Shown: one piece after another, positions 50,390 to 60,101 of the stretch
How positions within the stretch are numbered: position 1 is the stretch's first letter
How the letters are laid out: every line of letters starts with the position of its first letter
NCBI GenBank assembly: GCA_963846585.1
Contig: CAWJWO010000001.1
Location: forward strand, 248,001 to 312,000
Reading direction: 5' to 3'
DNA length: 64,000 bases
Source: JAAUTT01 sp963846585
Lineage (GTDB): Bacteria > Bacteroidota > Bacteroidia > Bacteroidales > JAAUTT01
The notes under the pieces: model-generated
Databases searched by the model: none
The model's input: only the letters and a program-made list of their open reading frames with translations
What the model was told of the DNA's origin: nothing
Position numbers and translations under genes: made by a program

Positions 50390-51094
50390 ATGAACACCGC
50401 AGATTATAGGTTACTACTTGTTGACGATGAACCCGATATACTTGAGTTTTTACGTTATAACCTGAATAAGGAAGGCTATCATGTCTATATTGCCGACAAT
50501 GGCAAAAAGGCCATTAAAATTGCAGGGGAGGTTTTACCCCACCTGGTTTTACTTGATATAATGATGGCAGAAATGGATGGTGTTGAAACCTGTGCGGAAC
50601 TTCGGAAAATTCCGGAATTGAAACAATGTATTATAGCAATGCTTACAGCCCGTGGTGAAGATTATTCCCAAATTGCATGTTTCGAGGCCGGAGCTGACGA
50701 TTTTATAACAAAACCGGTAAAACCCAGGATTCTTATTTACAGGATAGCTGCTCTTCTTAACCGATATCAAAATACATTAAATACGGATAATAAAATTGAG
50801 AATATTAAAAATGAAGTTGTTGAACAGGATTTGATCATTGACAAGGAAAGGTACCTGGTAATTAAAGGAAAAAAAGAATTAACATTACCCCGAAAGGAAT
50901 TTGAGCTTCTTGCCCTGCTCTATTTTAAACCTCACAAAGTTTTTACCCGTGAAGATATTTTTCGTACCATTTGGGGCGACGATTTAATGATAAGTGACCG
51001 TACAATAGACGTTCATATCCGGAAACTAAGAGAGAAAATCGGAGATAAATATATAAAAACAGTTAAAGGGGTGGGTTATAAATTTGTTAATTGA
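50390..51094 (+). CDS. OmpR/PhoB-family response regulator
   Basis: 234 residues from ATG 50390. Receiver domain with acidic pair DDE (12-14), phosphorylation site D56 (LVLLDIMMAEMDG), T86 and K108 (ITKPV). C-terminal winged-helix DNA-binding domain with LTLPRKEFELLALL, REDIFRTIWGDDL and RTIDVHIRKLREKIG followed by YIKTVKGVGYKF. No sensor kinase gene is adjacent; the cognate kinase must be elsewhere. The next gene (DUF5916 outer-membrane protein) begins 1 bp after the stop and is very likely co-transcribed. Confidence 0.92.
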   Translation: MNTADYRLLLVDDEPDILEFLRYNLNKEGYHVYIADNGKKAIKIAGEVLPHLVLLDIMMAEMDGVETCAELRKIPELKQCIIAMLTARGEDYSQIACFEAGADDFITKPVKPRILIYRIAALLNRYQNTLNTDNKIENIKNEVVEQDLIIDKERYLVIKGKKELTLPRKEFELLALLYFKPHKVFTREDIFRTIWGDDLMISDRTIDVHIRKLREKIGDKYIKTVKGVGYKFVN

Positions 51095-51095
51095 A

Positions 51096-53762
51096 ATGAT
51101 TTCTGGTTTTATTTTTCAAAGATATCCTGACTTAAGAAAGGCCATTGGGATAATTCCAATAGCAATCCTGCTTTTACAACCTTTGGAAGGTAAGGAAACA
51201 AAAAAAGATACAATCATTGATCCATTGAAATTACCCCGTCGGGTATATTTTGCTACTCGTTTGATTAAAGATAAACCTGTAATAGATGGACACCTTAATG
51301 ACGAATGTTGGAAAACAGGGGAATGGACCGGTAATTATACTCAATGGACTCCAAAAGAAGGGGCAAAACCATCCCAACAAACCCAGTTTAAAATCCTTTA
51401 TGATGAAAAATACCTATACGTTGCCATAAAATGTTTCGATAATGAACCTGATAAAATATCAAGAAAGGCAGGTAAACGGGATGAGATTTTGGGAGATGTG
51501 GTTGGGATCACTTTTGATAGCTACCACGACCACCGTACAGGGTTCGAATTCGATGTCACTTCTACGGGACAGAAAATTGACCTGATGGTTACCAATCCCA
51601 ATAATCCTGAGTTTAATTGGAATGCCGTGTGGTCCGCAAAAGCTGCTATTGAGGATTCAGCCTGGTGTGTTGAGATGCAAATTCCTTTTAGCCAGTTGCG
51701 TTATAGCAATGATACTGATCAGGTTTGGGGGCTTCATAGCTGGAGGTGGATAGACCGGTACCAGGAAGAAAGTGATTGGGATCCTCAATCCTCTAAGGGA
51801 CCTGGACTTTTATACCTTTTTGGAGAACTAAAGGGAATTTCCGGATTACCAAAATCTCGGAGAATAGAAATCATGCCTTATATTTTAGGCCAATTAAGTA
51901 CATTTGAAAAAGATCCACAAAATCTTTTTGCTCTTTCAGGTCGAAATTGGACAAATAAGATCGGTGGTGATGCAAAAATAGGCCTGTCATCCAACTTCAC
52001 AGCGGATGTCACCATCAACCCGGATTTTGGACAGGTTGAGTCAGATCCTTCTGTTATGAACATTTCTGCTTTTGAAACTTATTATGAAGAAAAACGCCCT
52101 TTTTTTATTGAGGGAAAGAATATTTATAATTTTGACTTCGACAATGTAAATTTTTTTTATAGCCGGCGCATTGGCCATTCACCAAGTTATTCCCCAACAT
52201 TAAAGACAAATCAGTACATAGATGAACCTGGACAGACCACAATACTGAATGCAATCAAAATTAGTGGTAAATCAGCCAATGGATTCTCACTTGGTGTTTT
52301 GCAAAGCCTCACGGCAAATGAATTTGCGACAATCGATTCCGTAGGCCAGCAAAGGAAAATTAAAGTGGAACCCTTTACCAGTTATTCATTGATACGTGTT
52401 CAACAGGATTATGGACAAGGTAATAGCTATTTGGGAGGAATCTTTACTACCACCAACCGATGGTTCAATGAATCGTACCTGAATTTTTTAAGCCGAAACG
52501 CGTATACTGCAGGTTTCGATTTTTTTCATCAATGGCATGATAAGAAGTTCTATATAGACTTAAAATTAGTAGGAAGTGACATTCAGGGATCTCCAACTGC
52601 TATAAAATCTTTACAGTTATCCTCAGCGCGTTATTATCAACGCCCTGATATTAAATATATCCATTATGATACCCTGCTTACCCAATTATCCGGTTATGGG
52701 GGACGGCTCATCATTGGCAAAGGAACCGGACTTTGGCGTTATTCCATGGAAACGGACTGGCGATCCCCTGGTTTGGAACTCAATGATCTTGGATTTATGC
52801 AAACTGTCGATATAATCAAAGAATTTAGTCTGTTATCGTATTTCATTAACCATCCTGTCGGATGTTTTCGAACATATAACTTTGCAGTCGGAGAAATTTA
52901 GTAGCTGGGATTATGGCCACCGGCCACTTAGTTCAATTGTGGGTGTATCTGCCTATTTAGAATTCTTAAACAAATGGGCAATCAGCAATACGTTACTCTA
53001 TACCTTTCAGTCCTTAGATCCCAGAATTTTACGCGGAGGACCTGCTATGGTAGTTCCAGGTGTTTTTAATAATTCTTTTTTTTTAGAACCGATCCTTCCA
53101 AAAAGTGGTACTTTGATCTTCAAAGTAACATTAATTTATCAGATAATCAACGATTAAAATATATATCGGTACAGCCGGAAATGACAATAATGCCCTTAAA
53201 CCTGCTGAAGTTGACCCTAAGTGTCAATTATACCCGAAATTTTGATCAATTGCAATATGTAGTGGATACTACTTCATTAATTAATAATTCCATAAACTAT
53301 GTCCTGGGTACAATTAGCCAAAATACATTGGGACTTACCTTTCGTATTGATTGTAACCTGACTAAAAACTTATCGTTGCAATATTATGGAAGTCCTTTTG
53401 TATCTATTGGCCATTACTATAATTTTAAACAAATTACACACCCACTTGCTAGTGACTATAATCAACGATTTGAGATTATGAATCCAAATTTATCTGATGG
53501 AACCTATATTGTTAATTCTCAAAACGAACAAATCGCCTATTCTTTCATAAACCCTGATTTTACCTTCTCTCAATTTCGTTCCAATTTGGTTCTGCGCTGG
53601 GAATATCGCCCGGGTTCTCAGTTTTATTTGGTCTGGTCTCAGGACAGATCCAATTATCAAAACCCATACTATGAATCCATGGGTCAATCGGTTCAGAGTA
53701 TAAAATCGTTCTTCCCCAATAATTATTTTTTAATCAAATTTAACTACTGGTTTTCTCTGTAA
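51096..53762 (+). pseudogene. DUF5916 / CBM9-like outer-membrane protein gene broken by two frameshifts
   Basis: Three consecutive frames together cover about 890 codons, the normal size of DUF5916 proteins. Frame A (51096-52901; ATG 51096, TTG 51084 also possible) has an export signal, an N-terminal carbohydrate-binding family 9-like domain (VIDGHLNDECWKTGEWTGNY) and the DUF5916 start (PDFGQVESDPSVMNISAFET followed by YYEEKRPFFIEG). The reading continues in another frame from about 52882 (SSWDYGHRPLSSIVG, LRGGPAMVVPG). It then returns to the first frame after a run of nine Ts at 53076-53084 (DPSKKWYFDLQSNINLSDNQ, then the final 193 residues). One base too many in TTT at 52881-52883 and one too few in the T-run explain both breaks. 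Either a recent pseudogene or homopolymer sequencing errors; the intact product would be an outer-membrane beta-barrel. Confidence 0.85.
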
Positions 53763-53786
53763 TAGCTAATTATCCGAAACTGTCTT

Positions 53787-54374
53787 CTATTTTACAACTA
53801 TCTTACTAACAACCCCGTCCACAAGTATATACCTCTCGTTACTTTCAGGACAAACAGCAATACCGTCTGCACTGAAATGCAAACGGTTTCCATATTCGCT
53901 TATCCAGCCAATCTGACGTGCAGGATTACCAACTACCAATGCATATGGCTTCACGTCTTTGGTTATAACTGCCCCTGCGCCAATAAATGCAAAACTGCCG
54001 ATCCGGTTTCCACACACTATAGTTGCATTTGCGCCAATTGTAGCTCCTTTTTCAACATAGGTCTGTTTGTATTCGTTCTTACGGCTTATCGCACTGCGTG
54101 GGTTTACAACATTTGTAAAAACCATTGAAGGCCCTAAAAAAACATCTTCTTCGCAAATAACCCCGGTGTAAATTGAAACGTTGTTTTGCACACGACAATT
54201 GTTGCCTAATACCACATCGGGGGAGACTACTACATTTTGGCCGATATTACAATTTTCCCCTATTATACAATTACTCATTATATGGCTAAAGTGCCATATT
54301 TTAGTTCCTTTTCCAATGAAACAACCATTGTCGATAAAGGAAGACGGATGCACAAAGTAGGTAAATTCTGTCAT
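53787..54374 (-). CDS. wlbB: Left-handed beta-helix sugar N-acetyltransferase (WlbB/WbpD-like)
   Basis: 195 residues with hexapeptide repeats throughout (IGKGTKIWHFSHIMSNCIIG, ENCNIGQNVVVSPDVVLGNN, GATIGANATIVCGNRIGSFA). The motif TYVEKGATIGANATIVCGNR and KDVKPYALVVGNPARQIGWI match the UDP-2-acetamido-3-amino-2,3-dideoxyglucuronate N-acetyltransferase family. With acetyl-CoA it would acetylate the 3-amino group made by the adjacent aminotransferase, giving a di-N-acetylated uronic sugar for O-antigen. It overlaps that gene by 4 bp (ATGA). The matching dehydrogenase genes are not in the window. Confidence 0.87.
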   Translation of the reverse strand: MTEFTYFVHPSSFIDNGCFIGKGTKIWHFSHIMSNCIIGENCNIGQNVVVSPDVVLGNNCRVQNNVSIYTGVICEEDVFLGPSMVFTNVVNPRSAISRKNEYKQTYVEKGATIGANATIVCGNRIGSFAFIGAGAVITKDVKPYALVVGNPARQIGWISEYGNRLHFSADGIAVCPESNERYILVDGVVSKIVVK

Positions 54375-55501
54375 GATACAAATTTCAATACCGATCCGGT
54401 TATATATTTTAATTCTTCTTCTTCAAGTTCAGTATGTATTGGCAGGGAAATAACTGATTTACATAAGTGTTCAGTAACAGGGAAGTCTCCCTCTTTATAG
54501 CCAAGATATTGGTATGCTTTTTGTAAATGTAAAGGGACAGGATAATAAATCATTGATGGAATACCTTTATCCTGAAGAAATTTTTTTAATTCATCTCTGT
54601 TTATTAATCCTCCTGTTACAAGGGTATACTGGTGAAATATGTGTGTTGATTTTTTATCTCTTTTAGGGATAATCAGATCGTTGCAATTTTCAAATGCCAA
54701 GTCGTAATAGCTTGCTGCTGACTGGCGTGCTGTATGGTATGTATCAAGGTATTTAAGCTTAACATTTAGTATAGATGCCTGTATTGTGTCAAGCCGGGAA
54801 TTTATACCAATGTTATCATAATAATACCTTACTTTCATTCCATGGTTCGCAACCGATCTGGTTTTTTGAGCTAACGAATCGTCATTTGTATATATGGCTC
54901 CCCCATCACCAAAACAACCGAGGTTTTTGGATGGGAAAAAAGAAGTAGTGCCTATATTTCCCATTGTTCCGGCATATGCTTTATGACTATCAGAAAATTG
55001 ATAAACTGAGCCAAGTGCCTGGGCACTATCTTCAATAATAACCAGTTTATTTGCTTTAGCTATCTCTAAAATGCTTTCCATATCGGCACATTGGCCAAAC
55101 AAATGAATAGGTATTATAGCTCTCGATTTTTTAGTTATGGCTTTTTTTATTCCTTCAACCGAAATTTGATAAGTATTCGGATCAACATCAACAATTACAG
55201 GTTTTAATCCAAGTAATGCGATTGCTTCAATGGCTGCTATAAATGAAAAATCAGAAGTAATAACTTCATCTCCGGGCAATAACCCAAGTGCCAGCAATGA
55301 TATTTGCAATGCATCTGTACCATTTGCACAGGGAATTACATGTTTTACACCCAAATATTTTTCCAGATTTTGCTGAAAATTATGTACCTCCTCACCATTA
55401 ATAAATTCTGAATTATCAATAACTTTTAAGACTGCAGAATCAATTTCCTCCTTCATTTTCAGGTACTGGCCCTTTAAGTCAACCATCCGTATTACTTTCA
55501 T
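54371..55501 (-). CDS. wlbC: DegT/DnrJ/EryC1/StrS sugar aminotransferase (WlbC/WbpE-like)
   Basis: 376 residues. PLP-dependent: K192 in TSFFPSKNLGCFGDGGA forms the Schiff base, D158 in IIEDSAQALGS contacts the pyridine nitrogen, and GTDALQISLLALGLLPGDEV is the phosphate-cup region. RLDTIQASILNVKLKYLD and RSVANHGM are family signatures. Together with the overlapping acetyltransferase it most likely converts a UDP-3-keto-GlcNAcA to the 3-amino sugar. Candidate -7 element TATCTTCG (complement, 55528-55535; 7 of 8) about 30 bp upstream. The specific sugar assignment depends on the pairing and is moderately sure. Confidence 0.88.
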   Translation of the reverse strand: MKVIRMVDLKGQYLKMKEEIDSAVLKVIDNSEFINGEEVHNFQQNLEKYLGVKHVIPCANGTDALQISLLALGLLPGDEVITSDFSFIAAIEAIALLGLKPVIVDVDPNTYQISVEGIKKAITKKSRAIIPIHLFGQCADMESILEIAKANKLVIIEDSAQALGSVYQFSDSHKAYAGTMGNIGTTSFFPSKNLGCFGDGGAIYTNDDSLAQKTRSVANHGMKVRYYYDNIGINSRLDTIQASILNVKLKYLDTYHTARQSAASYYDLAFENCNDLIIPKRDKKSTHIFHQYTLVTGGLINRDELKKFLQDKGIPSMIYYPVPLHLQKAYQYLGYKEGDFPVTEHLCKSVISLPIHTELEEEELKYITGSVLKFVS

Positions 55502-55555
55502 ATACCACCGAACTTATGATTATAATGCGAAGATAGTATATTGTTGTAAAAAATG

Positions 55556-55668
55556 AAGTGATTAAATGAAGAAGTGATGAAGTGATCAAGTAATGAAGTG
55601 ATGAAGTGATGAAGTCAAAATGGGACATAGGATGTGCAACCTGTAACCTGTAACCTGTAACCTGCAAC
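55556..55668. repeat. GATGAAGT (8-nt) and CTGTAAC (7-nt) tandem arrays
   Basis: 55551-55616 contains GAAGTGATGAAGTGAT-type units with small variations; 55636-55672 has AACCTGTAACCTGTAACCTG words that run up to the stop region of the opposing gene end. The GATGAAGT word recurs at 59931-59980 and briefly at 18985-19004. No gene in 55502-55668. Confidence 0.88.
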
Positions 55669-57147
55669 TTACTTATGAGTAACAACAATTTTCTTTACAA
55701 AGGTCCCCTGGTCCGGTGACATTATTCTTACAAAGTAAAGGCCTGAATTATAGCCTGACATATCAATTTCTACCTGATTATAAATAAGGTTTTTCGAATA
55801 AACAAGTTCACCCCGCAATGAAAAAATTTCCAGATTTACAGGAGACAATGATACAGGTATGTCAATTATCAATTTATCAATAACAGGATTAGGATAAAGT
55901 TTAATTAATTCCATTAATTGATGAGATATGCCTGCACCTGGGGTAGCCTGGGAAATTATCACCCTTTTTGATGCCGTTCCGTTACCAATTAAAATTAACG
56001 TATCGTAACGCGTAGTATCAGTATTATTAGCTAAAGCAGTTACTTTAATAACGGCATTATCAGAACCTGTATTAATATTTGTTGTAATCCAGTCCTGAGT
56101 CGTGTCAACTATTGTCCATGAAGTATTTGAAGTTATATTAAAAGTACCTGAACTATTAGCGGCACCTGAAATAAATAAGCTGTCAGCCGATGTATATAAA
56201 TATAGATCGATTAATTTTGATACTCCGTTTACTTCAGTTCCAAACCATTTATTACCCTTAGAGTCGATTGCAATTGAATTGATATCATCATCAGGTAATC
56301 CGTTTGATGTGTTATAAGTTGTCCAGTAAGTTCCGTCAAACATCGATACTCCCCCTTCCTCTGTACCAAACCATTTATTGCCTTGCGAGTCAATTGCCAC
56401 AGAATTTACAAAATTACTTGCCAATCCTTCGTATGACTGGTAATAATTGTTACAACAACCGGCTGAATCACTAAATTCGGAAACTCCTCCCCCATAGGTA
56501 GCTATCCAGACATTGTTTACAGAATCAATTGCAATAGCCCGTATATCATTATCAACCAAACCATCAGCAACAGTATAGTTATTCCAGTAGGTACCATCAA
56601 ACACAGAAAGGCCACTATCAGTTCCACACCATGCAGTTCCGTTTTTATCGATGGCTACGGTATTCACATTATTGTTTAATAATTGATAGAAGTTAGAATT
56701 GTAATTGACCCAATGGCCTTTCCCAAAAACTGATAGGCCCTGGTCAGTTCCAATCCATTTGTTTCCTTTTCTGTCGAATGCAATGGAATATACGTTATTA
56801 CTGGGTATCCCGGGTGTGGCAGTTGTATAGGTTGTCCAACCTGTACTGTTAAATTCCGATAATCCTCCTCCGATTGAACCAAACCATTTATTACCTAAAC
56901 TGTCGATAGCAATTACATACACGTTGCTCCCTGACAATCCATTTTTAGAAGTAAATGTGTTCCAGGTACTATCAAATTCAGATAATCCGGCTGCTGTTCC
57001 AAACCATTTATTGCCCTGTTTATCAATGGCGACCGAAAATACCGTATTATTGATTAATCCATTGGCAGTAGTATAATTGGTCCATTGTTGAGCAGTTATA
57101 GATATAGAAAATATGAAATTAAACAGGAATAAAATTTTAAACTTCAT
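55669..57147 (-). CDS. T9SS-secreted two-component-regulator-type propeller protein with BACON-like domain
   Basis: 492 residues. Signal peptide 1-19 (LFLFNFIFSISITAQ). Then seven or so propeller repeats of about 43 residues built on VFSVAIDKQGNKWFGTAAGL then SEFD, as in the Reg_prop family. Next is a BACON-like beta domain (about 320-400: NTSWTIVDTTQDWITTN, VIKVTALANNT) ending ISQATPG. The type A T9SS sorting domain is at the C-terminus (KLYPNPVIDKLIIDIP ... GYNSGLYFVRIM ... KKIVVT). It is expected to be released or surface-anchored by T9SS. The propeller normally serves ligand sensing or carbohydrate contact; no enzymatic residue is visible. Confidence 0.86.
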   Translation of the reverse strand: MKFKILFLFNFIFSISITAQQWTNYTTANGLINNTVFSVAIDKQGNKWFGTAAGLSEFDSTWNTFTSKNGLSGSNVYVIAIDSLGNKWFGSIGGGLSEFNSTGWTTYTTATPGIPSNNVYSIAFDRKGNKWIGTDQGLSVFGKGHWVNYNSNFYQLLNNNVNTVAIDKNGTAWCGTDSGLSVFDGTYWNNYTVADGLVDNDIRAIAIDSVNNVWIATYGGGVSEFSDSAGCCNNYYQSYEGLASNFVNSVAIDSQGNKWFGTEEGGVSMFDGTYWTTYNTSNGLPDDDINSIAIDSKGNKWFGTEVNGVSKLIDLYLYTSADSLFISGAANSSGTFNITSNTSWTIVDTTQDWITTNINTGSDNAVIKVTALANNTDTTRYDTLILIGNGTASKRVIISQATPGAGISHQLMELIKLYPNPVIDKLIIDIPVSLSPVNLEIFSLRGELVYSKNLIYNQVEIDMSGYNSGLYFVRIMSPDQGTFVKKIVVTHK

Positions 57148-57179
57148 AAAAGAAATAAATTAAATATTTGCAGGGATTG

Positions 57180-57563
57180 TTAATCAAATTCAAGAATATT
57201 TATCTGAGTATCTGTCTCATCCATAAAGTCTTGTATTTCGGTAAGGATGTCAGGATCATCCTTTTTGTAATACCAGTTTATTTCAACTTTTGAACCTTTT
57301 GTTTGATAAGTCTTTAAGGTATCCAAAATTTCCAATATGAACCTTGATGAACTGGTATTAAAATATATTAATTTTATATTCAAAGTAATTGGTCTGTTCC
57401 CTGTACAATATTCCTTTAACCAGAGAATTATCGGTTCATAAAACTTATAGGTCTCTTCCATATAGGATTCACCTGATATTTCACAAATACCTGTTTGATA
57501 ATTAAAATTTATTACAGGGTAATATATCAGGTCAGGATTGATATTTATATCTAAATTTTCCAT
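57180..57563 (-). CDS. siaC: SiaC-like regulatory phosphoprotein (DUF1987)
   Basis: 127 residues from the ATG at 57563; an in-frame TTG 18 bases earlier is less likely. DUF1987: TGICEISGESYMEETYKFYE then PIILWLKEY, and the phosphorylation loop IYFNTSSSRFILEILD, where the threonine of FNTSS (residue 70) corresponds to the phosphorylated Thr of Pseudomonas SiaC. In that system the kinase SiaB phosphorylates SiaC and the phosphatase SiaA removes the phosphate, and unphosphorylated SiaC activates a diguanylate cyclase. The cyclase gene siaD is absent here, so the output is unknown. Last of the co-directional signalling genes. Confidence 0.87.
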   Translation of the reverse strand: MENLDININPDLIYYPVINFNYQTGICEISGESYMEETYKFYEPIILWLKEYCTGNRPITLNIKLIYFNTSSSRFILEILDTLKTYQTKGSKVEINWYYKKDDPDILTEIQDFMDETDTQINILEFD

Positions 57564-57600
57564 TATTTCAATATTTTTCAATTTTCAATTATTTGAGACA

Positions 57601-58128
57601 CTAAACATTTTTATTTATGGTTGCAACAATTTTAAAATATGTTGATTTATCTTCTTCTTCAATTATTTCAATATTAAGTAAATTTTCAGAATACATAAAT
57701 ATCATTATCAGACCAATGTGAGCTCCTGTATCATGAAAACTCGACATCTTGTAAAGTTCTCTCTTTTTAACCCGTAATTCATCTACAGGTGTCGCATTAA
57801 TTTCCCTGCAATAATTTAATAATACAGAGGCATGTTCAGGTTGGATTCTATTTATAGTAATGCATTTAAATTCATTTTCCAAATTTAGAAAATAGACCTT
57901 CCCTTTCCCTATTGCCGTATCGTTTAATAATGGCGTACGTTCATATGAATAAAGGGCTACATTTTGTGTAAGTTCAATAAATACGCGGTAAATCTTTTTA
58001 CGTTCAGTATGTATTGCAATTGTTAATTCTGAAAGAAATCTGGCAATGCCGGAAATAACCTGAATATTAAAAGGGCCGTCATAATAAAAATAAGCATCGT
58101 TGATTTCCTTAGTATGTTGCATTTTCAT
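57601..58128 (-). CDS. siaB: SiaB-like protein kinase (DUF6272)
   Basis: 175 residues. A compact GHKL/HATPase-like domain: the N-box FIELTQNVALYS has E52 and N56 in the positions that bind magnesium-ATP, and a G-box-like region is GAHIGLIMIFMYS. The histidine-phosphotransfer part of sensor kinases is missing, as in SiaB and anti-sigma-type kinases, so it should phosphorylate Ser/Thr on the SiaC-like protein encoded 20-40 bp downstream. Two possible start codons (MKM); the first is used. 7 bp gap from the upstream phosphatase gene indicates one operon. Confidence 0.85.
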   Translation of the reverse strand: MKMQHTKEINDAYFYYDGPFNIQVISGIARFLSELTIAIHTERKKIYRVFIELTQNVALYSYERTPLLNDTAIGKGKVYFLNLENEFKCITINRIQPEHASVLLNYCREINATPVDELRVKKRELYKMSSFHDTGAHIGLIMIFMYSENLLNIEIIEEEDKSTYFKIVATINKNV

Positions 58129-58135
58129 ATTTTGA

Positions 58136-59881
58136 TTAAATTAATCTTAATCCGATAATTGTAACATCATCTCTTTGTTCTTCAGGTTCAGAATAACTAT
58201 CGAATGATTGTTCTATAGCGGTTTTTATTTTAGGCATCGGTTCATTTATATGATCACTTATTAAAGACGTTAACCGGTTTGTCCCAAATCTTTTTCTTTC
58301 AATATTTTGTTGATCAATAATCCCATCTGTATAATAAAAAATCATATCTCCTTTTTGAATATTAAATTTTATATCGGTAAAAGTTTTTGGCTCATCTGTA
58401 TAAAATCCACCAATACCTTTATGGTCAGCTTCGATTAAAGTTAATTTGCCTTCTTCCCGCGTAAAAATTAACAGGGGCCGTTTTGCTCCGGCAAACAATA
58501 ATTCGCTGTATTCACCATTAATAACCTGTAATCTGCAAAAAGCAATATCCATGCCATCCATCGATTTTTTATTACTCTGATCAAGTTCTTTTCTTAAATT
58601 AGTGTTAATCAATTCCAAAACCTTTGAAGGTTTGTAAATTTTTCTTTCAATTACAACTTCCGTAAGGAGCCTGTGGCCTATCATCGACATGAATGCACCC
58701 GGGACACCATGGCCTGTGCAATCTACAACTGCAATAAATTGATAAAGGCTATCCTCAACTTTCGTTTCGTAAAACCAATAGAAATCTCCGGATACTATGT
58801 CTTTAGGTTTGAAAATCACAAAACTTTCGAATCTGCTTTCAAGTTCCTTAATATCCGGAAGCATGGCTTGTTGTATTCTTAACCCGTAATGAATACTATC
58901 GGTAATCTTTTTATTTTGTTCATCCAATTTATTTCGCTGAACAGTTATTTCCTCTTTTTGAAGCCTTAAAGTCTTATTATCACTAAGCTTTTGTCTAAAC
59001 ATAAGAACAAGGGTGATTAAGAAAAGGCATACAAAAACAATTCCGAAGATTAAATTCCTTCTGATCTGTCTTTCAAGCCTTAATTGTATTTCCTCTTTAT
59101 TAAGTTGTTCATTACGTTGTTCTACCTGCCTTTTACGTTTTAAAGCCTCTCGTTCTGATACAGTAAGTGAATCCTGGGTTGATTTTAGTTCGCCCTTTTT
59201 GATTTTAAGTTCAATTTCAGTAATTCTTTTATTTTCATGGGCTTTATTAATTTCTGCAGCAGACATTTCTTTTACATCTTCCATTTCTTGTTTTTTAATT
59301 TTTTGATCAATAGAAGAATATAATTCAAAATACTTGTAAGCATTTGACCCGTCACCAGCTTTCTCATAGCTTTCAGCCAAAATACTATAACATTTTGCAA
59401 TTGATTTCAGGTTATTCATTTCTTTTGCAAGTGTGAGAGCTTCAGTAGTTTTTGAAATAGCATCATTATAATTTGCAAGTTCAACTGATATGGAACCTAA
59501 ATTAACCAATGAATTAAAAATTTCTGAAATATTTTTTGTTTTTCGGGAAAATGTGAGAACATTATTAAATGCATTGTATGCATCATGATATTTTTCTTCA
59601 TCCAGATATATAATACCCAAATTATTGCCAACAGTAATAGATGCAAATGCATTTCCCTGGGCTGAAAACAAATCGTATGCCTTTTGAAAATTCAAAGCTG
59701 CATTAACACTGTTACTCTTATTCCAGTAAGCATACCCTGCTTTACTATAGAATTCAGCTGCCTGTCCTGGTTTGCCCTGATTCATATACCCATTTGCCAA
59801 CTCTTCGAATTCATTCAAAGTTTCCTGCCCTTTTAAAAATAAAGGCAAGAATAATAATATGTATATTAAAATATATTTCAT
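58136..59881 (-). CDS. TPR-membrane SpoIIE/PP2C phosphatase (SiaA-like)
   Basis: 581 residues. Signal/anchor at 1-19, periplasmic TPRs at about 20-200 (YADYHDAYNAFNNVL-type repeats, LAKEMNNLKSIAKCYSILAE), a coiled coil (about 205-270), one membrane helix (NLIFGIVFVCLFLITLVLMF, about 272-292), a cytoplasmic coiled coil, then a SpoIIE-type PP2C domain (about 335-581). Metal-binding aspartates are in IVSGDFYWFY, AVVDCTGHGVPGAFMSMIGH and GDMIFYYTDGIID. It would sense through the TPR part and dephosphorylate the SiaC-like protein. Compared with Pseudomonas SiaA (HAMP sensor), the input domain has been replaced by TPRs. Confidence 0.9.
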   Translation of the reverse strand: MKYILIYILLFLPLFLKGQETLNEFEELANGYMNQGKPGQAAEFYSKAGYAYWNKSNSVNAALNFQKAYDLFSAQGNAFASITVGNNLGIIYLDEEKYHDAYNAFNNVLTFSRKTKNISEIFNSLVNLGSISVELANYNDAISKTTEALTLAKEMNNLKSIAKCYSILAESYEKAGDGSNAYKYFELYSSIDQKIKKQEMEDVKEMSAAEINKAHENKRITEIELKIKKGELKSTQDSLTVSEREALKRKRQVEQRNEQLNKEEIQLRLERQIRRNLIFGIVFVCLFLITLVLMFRQKLSDNKTLRLQKEEITVQRNKLDEQNKKITDSIHYGLRIQQAMLPDIKELESRFESFVIFKPKDIVSGDFYWFYETKVEDSLYQFIAVVDCTGHGVPGAFMSMIGHRLLTEVVIERKIYKPSKVLELINTNLRKELDQSNKKSMDGMDIAFCRLQVINGEYSELLFAGAKRPLLIFTREEGKLTLIEADHKGIGGFYTDEPKTFTDIKFNIQKGDMIFYYTDGIIDQQNIERKRFGTNRLTSLISDHINEPMPKIKTAIEQSFDSYSEPEEQRDDVTIIGLRLI

Positions 59882-60101
59882 CAGTAATCAATGATCAGTT
59901 GTCAGTTGGCAGTTGTTAGTTGTTAGTAAAAGTGATGAAGTGATGAAGTGATGAGGTAATGAAGTGATGAAGTGATGTGGTTTAAAAGAACATCCATTAA
60001 CCTTATAAACTTTATAAACTTTATAAACCAATCATTCATTAGTAATCAGTAATTCGTCATCATTTGCACATTTTCAAATTCTCAAATTTTCAAATTACTT
60101 T
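59882..60101. repeat. CAGTTGTTAGT, GATGAAGT and TATAAAC repeat words
   Basis: 59884-59928 has CAGTTGTCAGTTGGCAGTTG and TTAGTTGTTAGT; 59931-59980 GATGAAGTGATGAAGTGATG with variants; 60000-60031 CCTTATAAACTTTATAAAC words; 60064-60098 TTTTCAAATTCTCAAATTTTC. No gene and no clear promoter. Confidence 0.85.

Noticed and set aside
52882..53762. Two separate small genes after the DUF5916 gene
   Set aside because: Their products continue the DUF5916 sequence in other frames; they are fragments of one gene.
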